64,000 nt of DNA from Flavobacterium ginsengisoli (GTDB taxonomy: Bacteria; Bacteroidota; Bacteroidia; Flavobacteriales; Flavobacteriaceae): the NCBI RefSeq assembly GCF_029625315.1, contig NZ_CP121110.1:3171001-3235000 (forward strand), given 5' to 3'. A program made the position numbers and the translations under genes. This document shows positions 25,989-36,888 of this stretch, piece after piece (position 1 is the stretch's first letter; every line of letters starts with the position of its first letter). Under the pieces are notes generated by a model that was given only the letters and a program-made list of their open reading frames with translations, had not been told where the DNA came from and searched no databases.

Positions 25989-27314
25989 TTAAATCAAGCA
26001 AATCACAAAACTCGTTTTATCTTCGTCCGTTTGATAACTTAAATAACCTCCATGAGCTTCTATAATGTTTTTAGAAAGCGTCAAACCAATTCCCGCTCCA
26101 TCTTTTCTAGTGGTGAAAAATGGCAAGAAAACTTTATCTCTAATTTCTGCGTCTACTCCTTTTCCGTTGTCTGAAATCACAATGAAAAAGCGATTATTTT
26201 CTGTATAACTGGAAATTATTAATTTCTTTTCTGTTTTTTCTTTTAATGCATGAATACTATTGGTAATCAAATTGATAATTACCTGCTCCATCTGATTTTT
26301 ATCAATCATAATAGAACGCGAACTGTGTATTTCGTTCACCAATTCTATTCCTTCTTCTTTCAAAATCGGACTCATAATTCGAAGGCAATCTTCAAACAAG
26401 GCATTGATTGGCGTCATTTGTTTGTTCGGCGTTGGCAACATTGCCAGTTTTCGGTAATTCTCCACAAAAAACTGCAAATGATCACTTCTATTTATGATTG
26501 TCGAAATACTGCTTTTAATGTCTTCAAAATCATCTTCTTCCAACTCTTCCTGATCTACAATATGAAGCAAATTCTGCGAAAGCGCGCGGATAGGCGTTAA
26601 AGAATTCATTAATTCATGCGAAATAATCTTCATCAAATTAATCCATGCTTCTTTTTCTTTTTTCTCGATAACGCGCTGGATACTGTCGAGCAAAATGATA
26701 AAATACTCTTTATCGTAGGTTTGCGTATACGAAGTCTGCAACATAAATGTCTGCAAATCCTGATCTTCAATTTTGATTGAAATGGCGGTTTTTAATTCGG
26801 TAAAACCAACCTTTTCAATTTCGCCACACAAACTCGGAATATAGTTTTTCAGGTATTTCCAATGACTTACTTTTGGCACTTTAAAAAGCTTAGAAAAACA
26901 GTCATTCATTATAAAAATGGACCAATCCTCATTTTCTTTTTCTAAGATTAAAACGGCGGTATCGATACTATTCAAAATCGAACGGTAGATTAATTCTTTG
27001 GAAATCTGCTCTTGTTTCTGAACCTTTAAAGTATCATACAAATGATACAGACTATTGAAGTTGTCCTTTTTATGTTCTTCTGGAAAATGGGCAGAAAAGT
27101 CGTCATGCAGAATAGAGTTTATCGTTTTGTCATAAAACAGTAATTGGTTTTTGACAAAAAAATACATTTCGAATAGGAAAATCAAAACAAAAACACCAAC
27201 CAATAAAGCGTTGTATTGAAATCCTTTATAGAATAATAATGCACTGGCAAGGAAGAGCACCATTACAAATAGGACTCTAACAAACAACGCATTATAAAAT
27301 TTCCAGTTTTTCAT
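25989..27314 (-). CDS. NtrY-like membrane histidine kinase
   Basis: The 441-residue protein has two N-terminal membrane helices (about 10-55), a PAS-like region (about 105-215), a HisKA domain with KIISHELMNSLTPIR (His 233) and an HATPase_c domain (N box VIINLITNSIHALKE; SDNGKGVD; FFTTRKDGAGIGLTLSK). It lies downstream of the sigma-54 activator gene on the same strand (100 bp apart, across a palindromic repeat), which makes it the likely partner kinase. Confidence 0.88.
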   Translation of the reverse strand: MKNWKFYNALFVRVLFVMVLFLASALLFYKGFQYNALLVGVFVLIFLFEMYFFVKNQLLFYDKTINSILHDDFSAHFPEEHKKDNFNSLYHLYDTLKVQKQEQISKELIYRSILNSIDTAVLILEKENEDWSIFIMNDCFSKLFKVPKVSHWKYLKNYIPSLCGEIEKVGFTELKTAISIKIEDQDLQTFMLQTSYTQTYDKEYFIILLDSIQRVIEKKEKEAWINLMKIISHELMNSLTPIRALSQNLLHIVDQEELEEDDFEDIKSSISTIINRSDHLQFFVENYRKLAMLPTPNKQMTPINALFEDCLRIMSPILKEEGIELVNEIHSSRSIMIDKNQMEQVIINLITNSIHALKEKTEKKLIISSYTENNRFFIVISDNGKGVDAEIRDKVFLPFFTTRKDGAGIGLTLSKNIIEAHGGYLSYQTDEDKTSFVICLI

Positions 27315-27329
27315 TTATTATTATTTTTT

Positions 27330-27397
27330 GCCACAGATTAAAATGATTAAAAAGGATTTTTTATTTTAAATCTGTGAAAATCCTTTTAATCTGTGGC
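27330..27397. repeat. Dispersed imperfect palindrome, GCCACAGATT family
   Basis: GCCACAGATTAAAATGATT at one end and TCCTTTTAATCTGTGGC at the other. It lies between the kinase and regulator genes and could form a hairpin in their shared transcript. Confidence 0.78.
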
Positions 27398-27413
27398 AAA
27401 ATTATTATTCGTT

Positions 27414-28767
27414 CTAATTCTTCAAATCGTATTTCTCTATTCTTCTGTACAAAGCAGCACGAGACAAACCTAATTCTTCGGCAGTTTTACTGATGTTTCC
27501 GTTGTGCTTGAAAAGTGCTTTTTCGATTGCGCCTTTCTCCATTTCTGATAACGGATTTTCATCATTCTCCTGAATTTCTTCAAAGTCCAAAATATCCAGA
27601 TCCATTACAGAAATGGTATTGTTTTCAGCTAAAATCAAAGCGCGTTCTATTTTGTTTTCCATTTCACGCACATTTCCTTTCCACGGATATTTTTCCAGAT
27701 AAGATGCAACATTATCTTCAAAACACCAATTTTCCTGATTGTATTTTTCTGCAATCTGTTCTAGAATGAAATTTGCCATTGGCACAATATCGTCTTTTCT
27801 TTCGCGTAAAGACGGAAGATTGATTTCCATGGTATTAATTCGGTACAGCAAATCTTCACGGAAGGTTTTATTTTTTACCTCAGCTTTTATATCGCTGTTG
27901 GTTGCTCGCAATAACACGAACATTCAACGGTCGTGGTTTGCTTTCTCCTAAACGTGTTACGGTTTTAGTCTGTAAAACATGTAATAATTTAGCTTGAAGA
28001 TGAAGCGGGATATTCCCAATTTCATCTAAAAAAATTGTTCCGTTCGATGCATTTTCGAAACGTCCTGGAGTATCAATTTTAGCATCGGTAAAAGCACCTT
28101 TGGCGTAACCAAAAAGTTCGCTTTCAAACAGATTGTCGCTTAGTGAACCTAAATCTACATGTACAAAAGGCTGATTTTTTCTTTCTGAATGCTGATGAAT
28201 ATATTCGGCAAAAACATACTTTCCTGTTCCGTTTTCTCCCAAAATCAAAACATTTGCATCTGTTCGTGCTACTTTTTCTGCTATAGAATAAGCCTGTTTT
28301 ATTTTGGCTGAAGTTCCGACAAAATATTTCTTTTCGGTCTTCTCTGCTTTTTCTGTAGTTGTTTTTTTGCTGTTTTTTCTGCTTTCATTAACCGCTTTAT
28401 CAATAACTTCCAGCAGTTTTTCGTTATTCCACGGCTTTAGCACATAATCAAAAGCGCCAATTTTTATACCTTCTACAGCAGTTTCAATTTTACCAAAAGC
28501 GGTCATTAAAATAACGACTGTCTGCGGAGAAAGCGTTTTAATTTCTTTTAACCAATGAATGCCTTCTCGTCCGTCTTCAAAACCAATTCGATAATTCATA
28601 TCTAACAAAACCACGTTAATATCATTTTCGCTTAAAATTGAAATGATTTTTTTGGGGCTATTAGTTGTAAAAATCGTCTCGAAATGTTTTTTAAGAATCA
28701 TTTTTGCAGAAAAAAGAATTTCTTCTTGATCGTCGACAACTAATATTTGGGCTAGTTTTTTTCTCAT
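27414..28767 (-). CDS. Sigma-54-dependent response regulator, NtrC family (frameshifted)
   Basis: The N-terminal frame from 28767 has a receiver domain (D56 in VVLLDMNYR) and the AAA+ domain with Walker A GENGTGKYVFAEYIH (about 180) and FLDEIGNI. It breaks at RVIAS. Removing one base near 27906 gives RVIAATNSDIKAEVKNKTF and continues to a Fis-type helix-turn-helix (NISKTAEELGLSRAALYRRI) for about 450 residues. The sigma-54 contact loop reads GAFTDA where GAFTGA is canonical. It faces a MacB-type exporter operon with a sigma-54-like promoter. Confidence 0.88.
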
Positions 28768-28780
28768 TTGGTCTTTTTTC

Positions 28781-28818
28781 TGTCCGCTTCCGAACGGTCA
28801 ACTGTTCATTATCGGACA
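28781..28818. promoter_or_regulatory. Candidate activator-binding sites (UAS)
   Basis: TGTCCG (28781-28786) and CGGACA (28813-28818) form an inverted repeat, with a second CCGAACGG in between. The site lies just upstream of the regulator start and 65-100 bp before the sigma-54-like promoter of the exporter. This is where an NtrC-type protein would bind. It is inferred from position and symmetry. Confidence 0.5.
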
Positions 28819-28882
28819 CTACTTTTTTGAAGTGTTTTCTAAAGCTCCTTTAAATTCAACACTTTACAAATAATAAATTTTA

Positions 28883-28897
28883 TGGCACAGTATTTAC
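28883..28897 (+). promoter_or_regulatory. Sigma-54-like promoter of the exporter operon
   Basis: TGGCAC, 5 bp, TTAC matches the -24/-12 consensus TGGCAC-N5-TTGC except for one base in the -12 box. It lies 31 bp before the adaptor gene start and is opposite a gene for a sigma-54 activator. Confidence 0.6.
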
Positions 28898-28928
28898 CTA
28901 TTGATTATCAGTAAAATAATTTAAAAAA

Positions 28929-30180
28929 ATGGACACGATAATTCCTCGTAAAAGTAAAAAATTTAGATATCTCGCAATAGCAATTGCTGTTTTTTTAGTT
29001 TTGCTAACCATTAGTGTTTTCGCATTTAATACCAAAAGAACTTTAAATGTAAAAGCCGACGAACTGGTAATTCAAAAAGCAGAAAAAGCCTTTTTTGAAG
29101 ATTTTGTAGTTTTTCAAGCAAAAGTAGAACCTTTGAATGTTATGCTTGTGAATGTTACCGAGGGAGGTTCTGTAAAAGAAATCTTTGTAGAAAATGGCGC
29201 AATGGTTACCAAAGGACAATCGCTGGCTCGTTTGTACAATCCGAACACAGAATTGAATTATCTTACTCAAGAAACGGCTATTATTGAGCAAATCAACAAT
29301 TTGAATACTGGGAAATTAAACATTAGAAATCAAGAACTAAACTTAAACAAAGATTTGGTTTTGATTGAACATGATTATAACGATGCGAAGAGATTATATG
29401 ACATGAATGCAAAGCTGTATGAGAAAGATGTAATTTCTAAAAATGACTGGAATACTTTTAAAGAAAGTCTACGTTTTCAGGAAGAACGCAAAAGAACAAT
29501 TCAGCAAAGTATTCAAAAAGAAAAACAAAGCAATCAGGTTCAGATTTCTCAAATAAACCGTTCAATCCAGACTATGGAAAAGAGTTTGGATATTCTGAGA
29601 AACAACAAAAAGAACTTCTTAATTACAGCTCCAGAAACAGGACGATTAACTTCTTTTGAACCGGTTTTAGGAAAAACTTTTCAAGCAGGCGCAAGCATTG
29701 GAAGAATCGATTCTAACAAAGGATACAAACTTATTGCCGAAGTAGATGAATTTTATCTGGAAAAACTTAGAGAAGGCTTAAAAGGGCAAGTAGAATTTAA
29801 AGGCAAGAATCTTGAAGTTGTCGTGACCAAAGTAATTCCTGAGGTTAAAGGTGGAAGATTTACTGTAGAACTTGCTTTTGTAAGCAAAGAAAATATTGTC
29901 CTGCAGGACGGACTTAGTTTTGGCGTAAAACTGATTTTGTCTGAAAAGAATAGAACTTTGGTAATTCCGAGAGGAGCGTTTAACCAAGAAAGTCGCAGGA
30001 AAATGGATTTTTGTTATAAACGGAAACAAAGCGGTAAGAAGAAATATCAAATTAGGACGCGAAAATCCTTCATATTATGAAGTCTTAGAAGGTTTAAAAG
30101 AAGGCGAATCTGTAGTTACTTCTTCTTACACCGATTATAAAGATATCGAAGAGCTTTCTCTTGAGTCGCAGTCGCAGTAG
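28929..30180 (+). CDS. HlyD/MacA-like periplasmic adaptor (frameshifted near the end)
   Basis: One N-terminal membrane helix (about 16-37) is followed by a biotinyl-lipoyl-like half (GGSVKEIFVENGAMVTKGQ), a long coiled-coil hairpin (about 110-225) and beta domains. The frame runs off after GAFNQES; removing one base near 29993 gives AGKWIFVINGNKAV and a normal C-terminus ending at 30180, for about 416 residues. It would bridge an ABC exporter to an outer-membrane channel. The ATPase and permease genes follow. No TolC-like gene was seen. Confidence 0.87.
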
Positions 30181-30207
30181 AGAGTCGCGGTTTTTCAGTC
30201 ACAGTTC

Positions 30208-30262
30208 ACAATTTACAATTTACAATTTACAATTCACAATTCACAATTCACAATTCACAATT
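30208..30262. repeat. Heptanucleotide tandem repeat
   Basis: Nearly eight units of ACAATT(T/C): three ACAATTT, four ACAATTC and one incomplete. It fills the gap between adaptor and ATPase genes within a likely operon. A change in copy number would alter the leader of the ATPase gene. Confidence 0.88.
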
Positions 30263-30322
30263 ATAAAAAATCAATCATCAATCAAAAAACGTATTTAATA
30301 ACATTTCAAAACCTTAAAAATT

Positions 30323-31030
30323 ATGATCACAATTCAGAATTTAACCAAAGTTTTTAGAACAGAAGAAATAGAAACTGCTGCTTTGAGCGGTATCAACGTA
30401 GAAATAAAAAAAGGAGATTTTTTAACTATCATGGGGCCTTCGGGCTGTGGAAAATCGACTTTGTTAAATATAATTGGACTTTTGGACAGTGCAGATGGCG
30501 GAAGCTACAAATTATTAGATCAGGAAATGATTGGTCTAAAAGAGAAAGGAAGAGCACAAGTACGCAAAGAAAACATTGGTTTTATTTTTCAGAATTTCAA
30601 CCTTATCGATGAGCTTTCTGTTTACGATAATATCGAATTGCCATTGCTTTACAACAATGTAAAAGCTTCTGAAAGAAAACAGAAAATTGAAGCGATTGCA
30701 GAAAAGCTAAACATTTCCCACCGTTTGAAACATTTCCCACAACAGCTTTCTGGAGGTCAACAGCAGAGAGTTGCCGTTGCAAGAGCTTTAGTAAATGATC
30801 CTAAAATTATTTTGGCGGATGAGCCAACAGGAAACTTAGACAGTAAAAACGGTAATGAAGTGATGGAACTTTTAACCGATTTACATGCTAAAGGCGCTAC
30901 TATTTTGATGGTTACCCACTCTGATTATGATGCTTCTTTTTCGCAAAGAACCATTCACATGAAAGACGGAGTTATATTTTCTGAAAAGTTAAATCAACGT
31001 AATGTTGATGTTTTTATGGACGCTAAATAA
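30323..31030 (+). CDS. ABC transporter ATP-binding protein, MacB/LolD type
   Basis: The 235-residue protein has Walker A GPSGCGKST (about 38-46), the signature LSGGQQQRVAVARAL, Walker B ILADEPTGNLD and the H-loop MVTHSD. The length and the LSGGQQQRVAIARAL-like signature place it with LolD/MacB ATPases. It energises the exporter with the permease encoded downstream. Confidence 0.93.
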   Translation: MITIQNLTKVFRTEEIETAALSGINVEIKKGDFLTIMGPSGCGKSTLLNIIGLLDSADGGSYKLLDQEMIGLKEKGRAQVRKENIGFIFQNFNLIDELSVYDNIELPLLYNNVKASERKQKIEAIAEKLNISHRLKHFPQQLSGGQQQRVAVARALVNDPKIILADEPTGNLDSKNGNEVMELLTDLHAKGATILMVTHSDYDASFSQRTIHMKDGVIFSEKLNQRNVDVFMDAK

Positions 31031-31162
31031 TAAAGTGATGATTAAAATTATTGTTACTGCACTTGTAGTTTTGGTAGAACTGGTGTGCAAAATATTTACT
31101 ATGATTTAAAACCGAAAGGTTTGCCAAAAACAACCATATCAACTATAAAAATATACCTCAAA

Positions 31163-33592
31163 ATGATTTTTAACTGGTTTAAAATATTTATATATCATTT
31201 AAAACAAAGCAAACTGTTTTCGTTTTTAAATGTTCTGGGATTAAGTATCGGAATTGCTTCTGTTATTTTTGCAATTTTATATTGGAACAATGAAAATGCA
31301 TACGATCAATGGAATCCTGAAAAAGAGAACGCTTATCTTGTTCTAAACAAAATTGGCTCGGGAGATATTTGGGCAACTAGTTCTATCCCGTTTGGAGAAA
31401 CCTGTAAAGCTACAATTCCCGAAATTGACAAAGTTTGCTTTCTATACAATTGGTACGAAGATGGCGTTGTTAAATTTCAAAATCTAAAAATATTAGATAA
31501 AAAAGTTATTCGTACAGACGAAAACTTTTTTGATTTTTTCCCTTTTGAAATTATAAAAGGAAGCAAAGAGAACATTTTAAAAGAAAAAAATAGCGCTGCT
31601 GTATCTGAAGATCAGGCAAAATTGCTTTTCAAAAACGATGATCCAATTGGCAAATCAATTACGTATGGAAATGGCGATTACATCGTAAAAGCGGTTTATC
31701 GTGTGACTAAACCTTCTTCTATCGAACCAAATTATATTTTTAACGGGGTTAAACGTGACGGTGATAAAGATCAATGGGGAAATTTTAATTATGCTTTAAT
31801 GGTCAAAGCTAAAAAAGGAACCAATCCTTCTGCTCTTATAAAGAAAATGCAAAATGTAATTTTTATCAACAGAACAGTAAAAGATGCAAAAGCCAGCGGA
31901 CAGACTGTAGAACAATATCTAAAAGAAAACGGACAGGTCGAAGTGATGCTTGATCAATTGAAAACCTCTCGTTTGTATGGCACAAAAAGTTCAGGAGGAC
32001 AAAATTTTCCCGAAGGACAAGGCAATTTAAAATTGCTTTATATTATGGGCGGTTTATCTGTTCTAATATTATTTTTATCGATGGTAAACTATATCAATCT
32101 AGCAACTGCATCGGCCATTAAACGCGCCAAAGAAGTTGGTGTTCGCAAGATTGTTGGCGCAACCAAAAAACAGATTGTTGCTCAGTTTATTTTTGAAACT
32201 TCTATAATAGTAATGCTTGCTATTGTTTTTGCACTTGCTATTGTTGAGCTTTCATTACCTTATTACAATACTTTCTTGAGAAAGACTTTGACTATGAATG
32301 GCGGCGAATTTTACCTGCGACTTATTTTTATATTTGGATTAGTAATTGTTCTTGCGGGTATTTTCCCTGCTGTTTATATCTCAAATTTTGAAACATTAAA
32401 GGTTTTAAAAGGTAATTTCTCAAGAAGTAAAAGTGGCATCTGGATTCGAAACTCAATGCTTATTTTTCAGTTCGGAATTGCGACTTTCTTTATCATTGGA
32501 GCATTGATTGTCAATTCGCAGGTTGATTACATGATGAATAAAGATCTAGGCTTCAACGGTGACCAAGTACTATCTATTACGTACAATACAAAAGAGCGGT
32601 TAAGCAGAACAGATAAATATTTAGCACAGAAACAAGAAATTAAAAAAATCCCAGGAGTTGTAGATGTTACTACATTTGCCGGCACTTTTGGAGGTAATGC
32701 TGGATCAAGTTCAGGATTTAAGCATAATGGAATTTTTGTACAGCCCAAAAACATCGAAATGGATTTTGGATTTCTTGAAATGATGAAAATCAAAATCGCC
32801 GAAGGACGCGATTTATCTCCTCAATTTGCATCAGACACGGTAAGTGGCATGCTTATAAACGAAACTCTTGCTAAAGAACTAAATCTTAAGAATCCAGTAA
32901 ACACTATGATAACATCGGGCTGGAGTATTGGCAGCGATGATAACTTAAAGTTTAGAGTTGTTGGAGTTGTAAAAGACTTTAATTTAATCGATTTGCAGAA
33001 TAAGGTTCCGCCAATGGTTTTTATTAGTTTAAAAACGTTAAAATGGAATAATTTCAATAGAGTGCTTGTAAAGGTTTCTCCAAATAATTTAACAGAAACG
33101 TTAGAAAAATTGAAATTATATTGGGAGAAAAACGTAAACCCAGACTATCCATTTGATTACGAATTTGTTAACAAAGGATTTGCGAAAACTTATGAAGAGC
33201 AAGTCAAGCAAAAAAACCTCTTTTTCATCCTAAATTTGGTCGTAATCGTAATTGCTATATTTGGATTGTTTGCTTTGGCATCATTTTCGATGGAGAGAAG
33301 ATTGAAAGAAATCGCCATTCGAAAAACATTAGGAGCTGAAACAGATATTCTCCTAAAAGAATTGTCGAAACAATATATTGTTTACTGTTTTATAGGATTT
33401 GTAATCGGGATTGTTCCTGCTTATATATTATTACAGAAATGGCTGGAAGATTTCGCTTTTAGAATTGGAATATCGACTATTCCTTTCATAATTGCCTTGA
33501 TTTCTCTTTTGTTCTTAACCTTATTTATTGTTTTAACAAAAGCATTTCAGGTAACCAAGATCGATATATTAAAGTATTTAAAATACGAATAA
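31163..33592 (+). CDS. MacB/FtsX-type ABC permease
   Basis: The start is taken at ATG 31163 (MIFNWFKIFIYHLKQSKLFSFLN), which gives the usual short cytoplasmic N-terminus; the frame from 31085 adds 26 residues of doubtful character. The protein of about 809 residues has helix 1 (LNVLGLSIGIASVIF), a MacB-type periplasmic domain, FtsX domains with REVGVRK-like VGVRKIVGAT, a second set of helices and a second periplasmic domain. This is the double-length form common in Bacteroidota. It would export a small molecule or peptide. Confidence 0.88.
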   Translation: MIFNWFKIFIYHLKQSKLFSFLNVLGLSIGIASVIFAILYWNNENAYDQWNPEKENAYLVLNKIGSGDIWATSSIPFGETCKATIPEIDKVCFLYNWYEDGVVKFQNLKILDKKVIRTDENFFDFFPFEIIKGSKENILKEKNSAAVSEDQAKLLFKNDDPIGKSITYGNGDYIVKAVYRVTKPSSIEPNYIFNGVKRDGDKDQWGNFNYALMVKAKKGTNPSALIKKMQNVIFINRTVKDAKASGQTVEQYLKENGQVEVMLDQLKTSRLYGTKSSGGQNFPEGQGNLKLLYIMGGLSVLILFLSMVNYINLATASAIKRAKEVGVRKIVGATKKQIVAQFIFETSIIVMLAIVFALAIVELSLPYYNTFLRKTLTMNGGEFYLRLIFIFGLVIVLAGIFPAVYISNFETLKVLKGNFSRSKSGIWIRNSMLIFQFGIATFFIIGALIVNSQVDYMMNKDLGFNGDQVLSITYNTKERLSRTDKYLAQKQEIKKIPGVVDVTTFAGTFGGNAGSSSGFKHNGIFVQPKNIEMDFGFLEMMKIKIAEGRDLSPQFASDTVSGMLINETLAKELNLKNPVNTMITSGWSIGSDDNLKFRVVGVVKDFNLIDLQNKVPPMVFISLKTLKWNNFNRVLVKVSPNNLTETLEKLKLYWEKNVNPDYPFDYEFVNKGFAKTYEEQVKQKNLFFILNLVVIVIAIFGLFALASFSMERRLKEIAIRKTLGAETDILLKELSKQYIVYCFIGFVIGIVPAYILLQKWLEDFAFRIGISTIPFIIALISLLFLTLFIVLTKAFQVTKIDILKYLKYE

Positions 33593-33614
33593 GCTTGTAG
33601 ACCATTTTTTTAAA

Positions 33615-33652
33615 GAAGCCCGACAGATTTTTTTTTAAATCCGCCGGGCTTC
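33615..33652. terminator. Bidirectional terminator
   Basis: GAAGCCCG ... CGGGCTTC with T-runs lies between the convergent permease and transpeptidase genes. Confidence 0.7.
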
Positions 33653-33657
33653 TATTT

Positions 33658-35258
33658 TTAATCTTTCATCGTTACAGCATCGTTATAGATCAGTTTGTCT
33701 AGACTTTGGTCTCGATCGTATACATCTGGGAAAAAATTGACTTCTCCGTTATCCTGAACCCAACACGTAAAATATCCTATGTAAACCGGAATTTTGCGTT
33801 TAAGCATACAAGTTGTTTCTTTTTCTCCGCTCATAGCACTTTCAATTTTATCTACCGCCAGTCTGGATCGTCTTTTAAAATATGCAATGCAAGCTGTTTG
33901 GCTTCTTTCACATTTATACAACCGTGACTGAAAGTACGTTTTTCAAATTCGAACAAACTTTTTGCAGGCGTGTCGTGCATGTAAATATCGTTCGGATTTG
34001 GAAACATAAATTTTACTAATCCTAGAGAATTCTTTGGTCCTGGTTTTTGTCGCACTTTCCCTCCATTCCATTCCATATTATGTTCTGCCAGATAGTTTTT
34101 ATCACTTGCCATCTGGAGTTTTAATTCATTTTGAATAATACTCGTTGGCACATACCAATAAGGACTAAAAACAATCCGATCCATATTACCGCTAAAAATT
34201 ACAGTCTCACTAAGCCTGTTACCAACAAAAATATCCGAAACAAGATCGTATTTTCCGTCCTTAACATAGAATAATCTGAATGACGGGATATTTACCATGA
34301 CATATTCTTCAGCTTTTGCCAATTTGGTCGGAATCCATCTGCATCTTTCCATATTCAACATAATGGTCCTGATTCTTTTACTAATCGGCTCATTCATCTG
34401 ATTGATAATATCTCTTGTTAGGGCATAATTTATTTTTAGATTATATCTTTTTTTATAATTTAAAACTCCCGCCATCAATTCTTCATCATAAATATCACTT
34501 CCAGAATCTTGTTTTAAATCTCCAACTACAAATAAGCGATTTCTAATTTGTTTTATAGCAATAGCTGTATCGTCTGGTCTTAAGTCTTTAAAATTGAGAC
34601 TATCAATTGTAATTTTCTTCCAAAGATTATCGGTTTCTATTTTACGGTATTTTTTAAGTGCATCTTTCAATTTGTAATATTGGCTGAATAACAGATTATC
34701 ATCTTCATTCAATCGATCTGAATCTACCATTAATGAATCTAGAATGTGAGTATACGAAATAGATTTTGCAGGCAAGTACCATCCTATTTTTTTCAAAGTC
34801 GCAGGATCTACCCCAGAATATACATTACTTGCATAAAATACATACATGCTTGTAAGCAGTAATTCGGTATCAAGCTGTGGTGGTTTGTTTGAAGAACTTT
34901 CATTAAAAGCCTCATCAATTTGCTCTTTGTAAGGCATTTTCTCTTCAATACCTTGATCTTTAAGAACATTTACTTTCTGGTACAATAAGGATCCAAATTC
35001 GGTTATACTTTTATCATCATACCAAATAGATTTATAGTCTTTGGCTTTGTAAATACCCTCGACATCTTTCTGATATTTTTTAAGCTTAGGATATTTTTTA
35101 AAAAAAGCATTGATTGAAGCGGCATCGAGAGTAATGACCGAAACAGCTTTTCGATTTGTTAAATCAGTATTGTTTTTGGCACTGTTGGATAATGAATTGA
35201 ATGAAAATGCAAAAAAACCGACTGTAACAATAATTAAAGAAAAAGTAAAATTTCGCAT
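33658..35258 (-). CDS. L,D-transpeptidase, YkuD family (frameshifted near the end)
   Basis: The protein has an N-terminal signal segment, a helical scaffold region (about 45-300) with a peptidoglycan-binding-like part, and a YkuD domain with the catalytic motif SHGCIN (Cys 447). The frame stops after DDPDW; adding one base near 33859 gives DPDWAVDKIESAMSG and a normal C-terminus ending at 33658, for about 533 residues. It cross-links peptidoglycan stems or attaches proteins to them in the periplasm. It resembles YcbB-like large transpeptidases. Confidence 0.87.
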
Positions 35259-35676
35259 ATTTTTAAAGTTTTAAATTAGTGGAAATAACTTTAAAAAAAA
35301 TACCGAAAACCCAATAAACACTCTAAAAAAACCTTAGTTTTCACATATTTTTTTCATCTCTGGCAATCATCGATTTGGGCTATCAAATATAACGAAGTTT
35401 TGTGAGAATTTTATTTAATTGAAAGAAAACTTACATAAAAAATATTCATTTAAATAGAAAAACTTTTCTCAAAGCATCAGAACACTAATCATTCTTAATT
35501 ATGATTTTCAATAAAAAATACTTTTGAATAATTTTGAATAATCTCAATATCAATAATTACAATTCAAAAACGCTTAATTTCCGAACTTAATCTGTTATCT
35601 TTGCACCCTGAAATCAGTTTAAATAAATATAATCTTATAAGACTGTTTTTAGAGAATAAAAAAATAGCCCATTACA
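35259..35676. other. Intergenic region before mrp
   Basis: The region between divergent genes is strongly AT-rich with no coding ORF. It holds a promoter element for mrp at 35596. Nothing else stands out. Confidence 0.6.
35596..35603 (+). promoter_or_regulatory. -7 element of mrp
   Basis: TATCTTTG matches TAnnTTTG. A TTA (35574-35576) sits 19 bp upstream in place of TTG. The leader to the mrp start is about 70 bp. Confidence 0.6.
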
Positions 35677-36805
35677 ATGAAACTAGATAGAAAAGAAATT
35701 CTAAAAGCTTTAGAGACAATCACTATTGCTGGAGAAGGAAAAAATATGGTTGAAAGCGGTGCCGTAACCAATGTTATAACATTTGGAGATGAAGCTGTTG
35801 TAGACCTTGTAGTGCATACCCCTGCTATGCACATCAAAAAAAGAGCAGAAGATGATATTAGAAAAACAATTCATGATTTAATATCTCCTGATGCTAAAGT
35901 AAAAGTAAACATTAAAGTAGAAACTCCAGAGAAACCTGAAATTAAAGGTCGCGCAATTCCTGGAATTAAAAATATTATCGCTGTTGCTTCTGGTAAAGGA
36001 GGAGTAGGAAAATCTACCGTGACTGCAAACTTGGCTGTTACACTTGCAAAAATGGGCTTTAAAGTTGGTGTTTTAGATGCTGATATTTACGGACCTTCTA
36101 TGCCAATTATGTTTGACGTTGAGAACGAGAAACCTGTTTCTGTAACCGTTGACGGAAAATCAAAAATGAAGCCTATTGAGAGCTATGAAATCAAAATGCT
36201 TTCAATCGGATTTTTTACAGCACCAAGTCAAGCTGTAATCTGGAGAGGACCAATGGCGAGCAAAAGCATTAAACCAAATGATTTTTGATGCAGATTGGGG
36301 AGAATTAGATTTCATGCTTCTTGACTTACCTCCTGGAACTGGAGATATTCACCTTTCTATCATGCAATCGCTTCCAATTACCGGAGCTGTTGTAGTAAGT
36401 ACTCCGCAAGCAGTTGCTCTTGCAGATGCTAAAAAAGGTGTGGCAATGTTCATGCAAGACAATATCAATGTTCCTGTTTTGGGAATTATTGAAAATATGG
36501 CGTACTTTACACCAGAAGAATTGCCAGAAAACAAATACTATATCTTTGGACAAGAAGGTGCTAAAAACCTTGCTGAAGATTTAGACGTACCATTTTTAGG
36601 AGAAGTTCCAATTGTACAATCTATTCGTGAAGCAGGCGATTATGGTCGTCCAGCTGCATTGCAGACTGCCTCTCCAATAGAAAAAGTTTTTGAAGCAATT
36701 ACGAGAAATGTTGTACAAGAAACAGTAAACAGAAACGAAAGCTTACCAGCAACAGAAGCCATCAAGATTACAACAATGGCAGGATGTTCGGCAGTTAAAA
36801 AATAA
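35677..36805 (+). CDS. mrp: Mrp/ApbC iron-sulfur carrier ATPase (frameshifted)
   Basis: An N-terminal MIP18-like domain (about 1-90) is followed by the P-loop GKGGVGKST (106-114). The frame breaks after WRGPMASK: removing one A from the AAAA at 36262-36265 gives [30 protein letters not shown] and about 375 residues. The protein carries Fe-S clusters to target enzymes. A NifU-like gene follows, which supports the role. Confidence 0.92.
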
Positions 36806-36888
36806 TTAGATAATTGAGATAATGAGATAAATTAGATAATTTTAAAGAATTTCTAATTGACACATTTTCTAATTGACACATTAATATT

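Noticed and set aside
25845..26042. Plus-strand ORF through the CTGAGCGGAGTCGAAG hairpin
   Set aside because: It reads the repeat element and the antisense of the kinase C-terminus.
30208..30262. CRISPR-like array
   Set aside because: It is a contiguous 7-bp tandem repeat with no spacers and no cas genes nearby.
31085..31162. Longer N-terminus for the MacB-type permease
   Set aside because: The extra 26 residues are not like the family and have no ribosome-binding signal; ATG 31163 gives the usual start.
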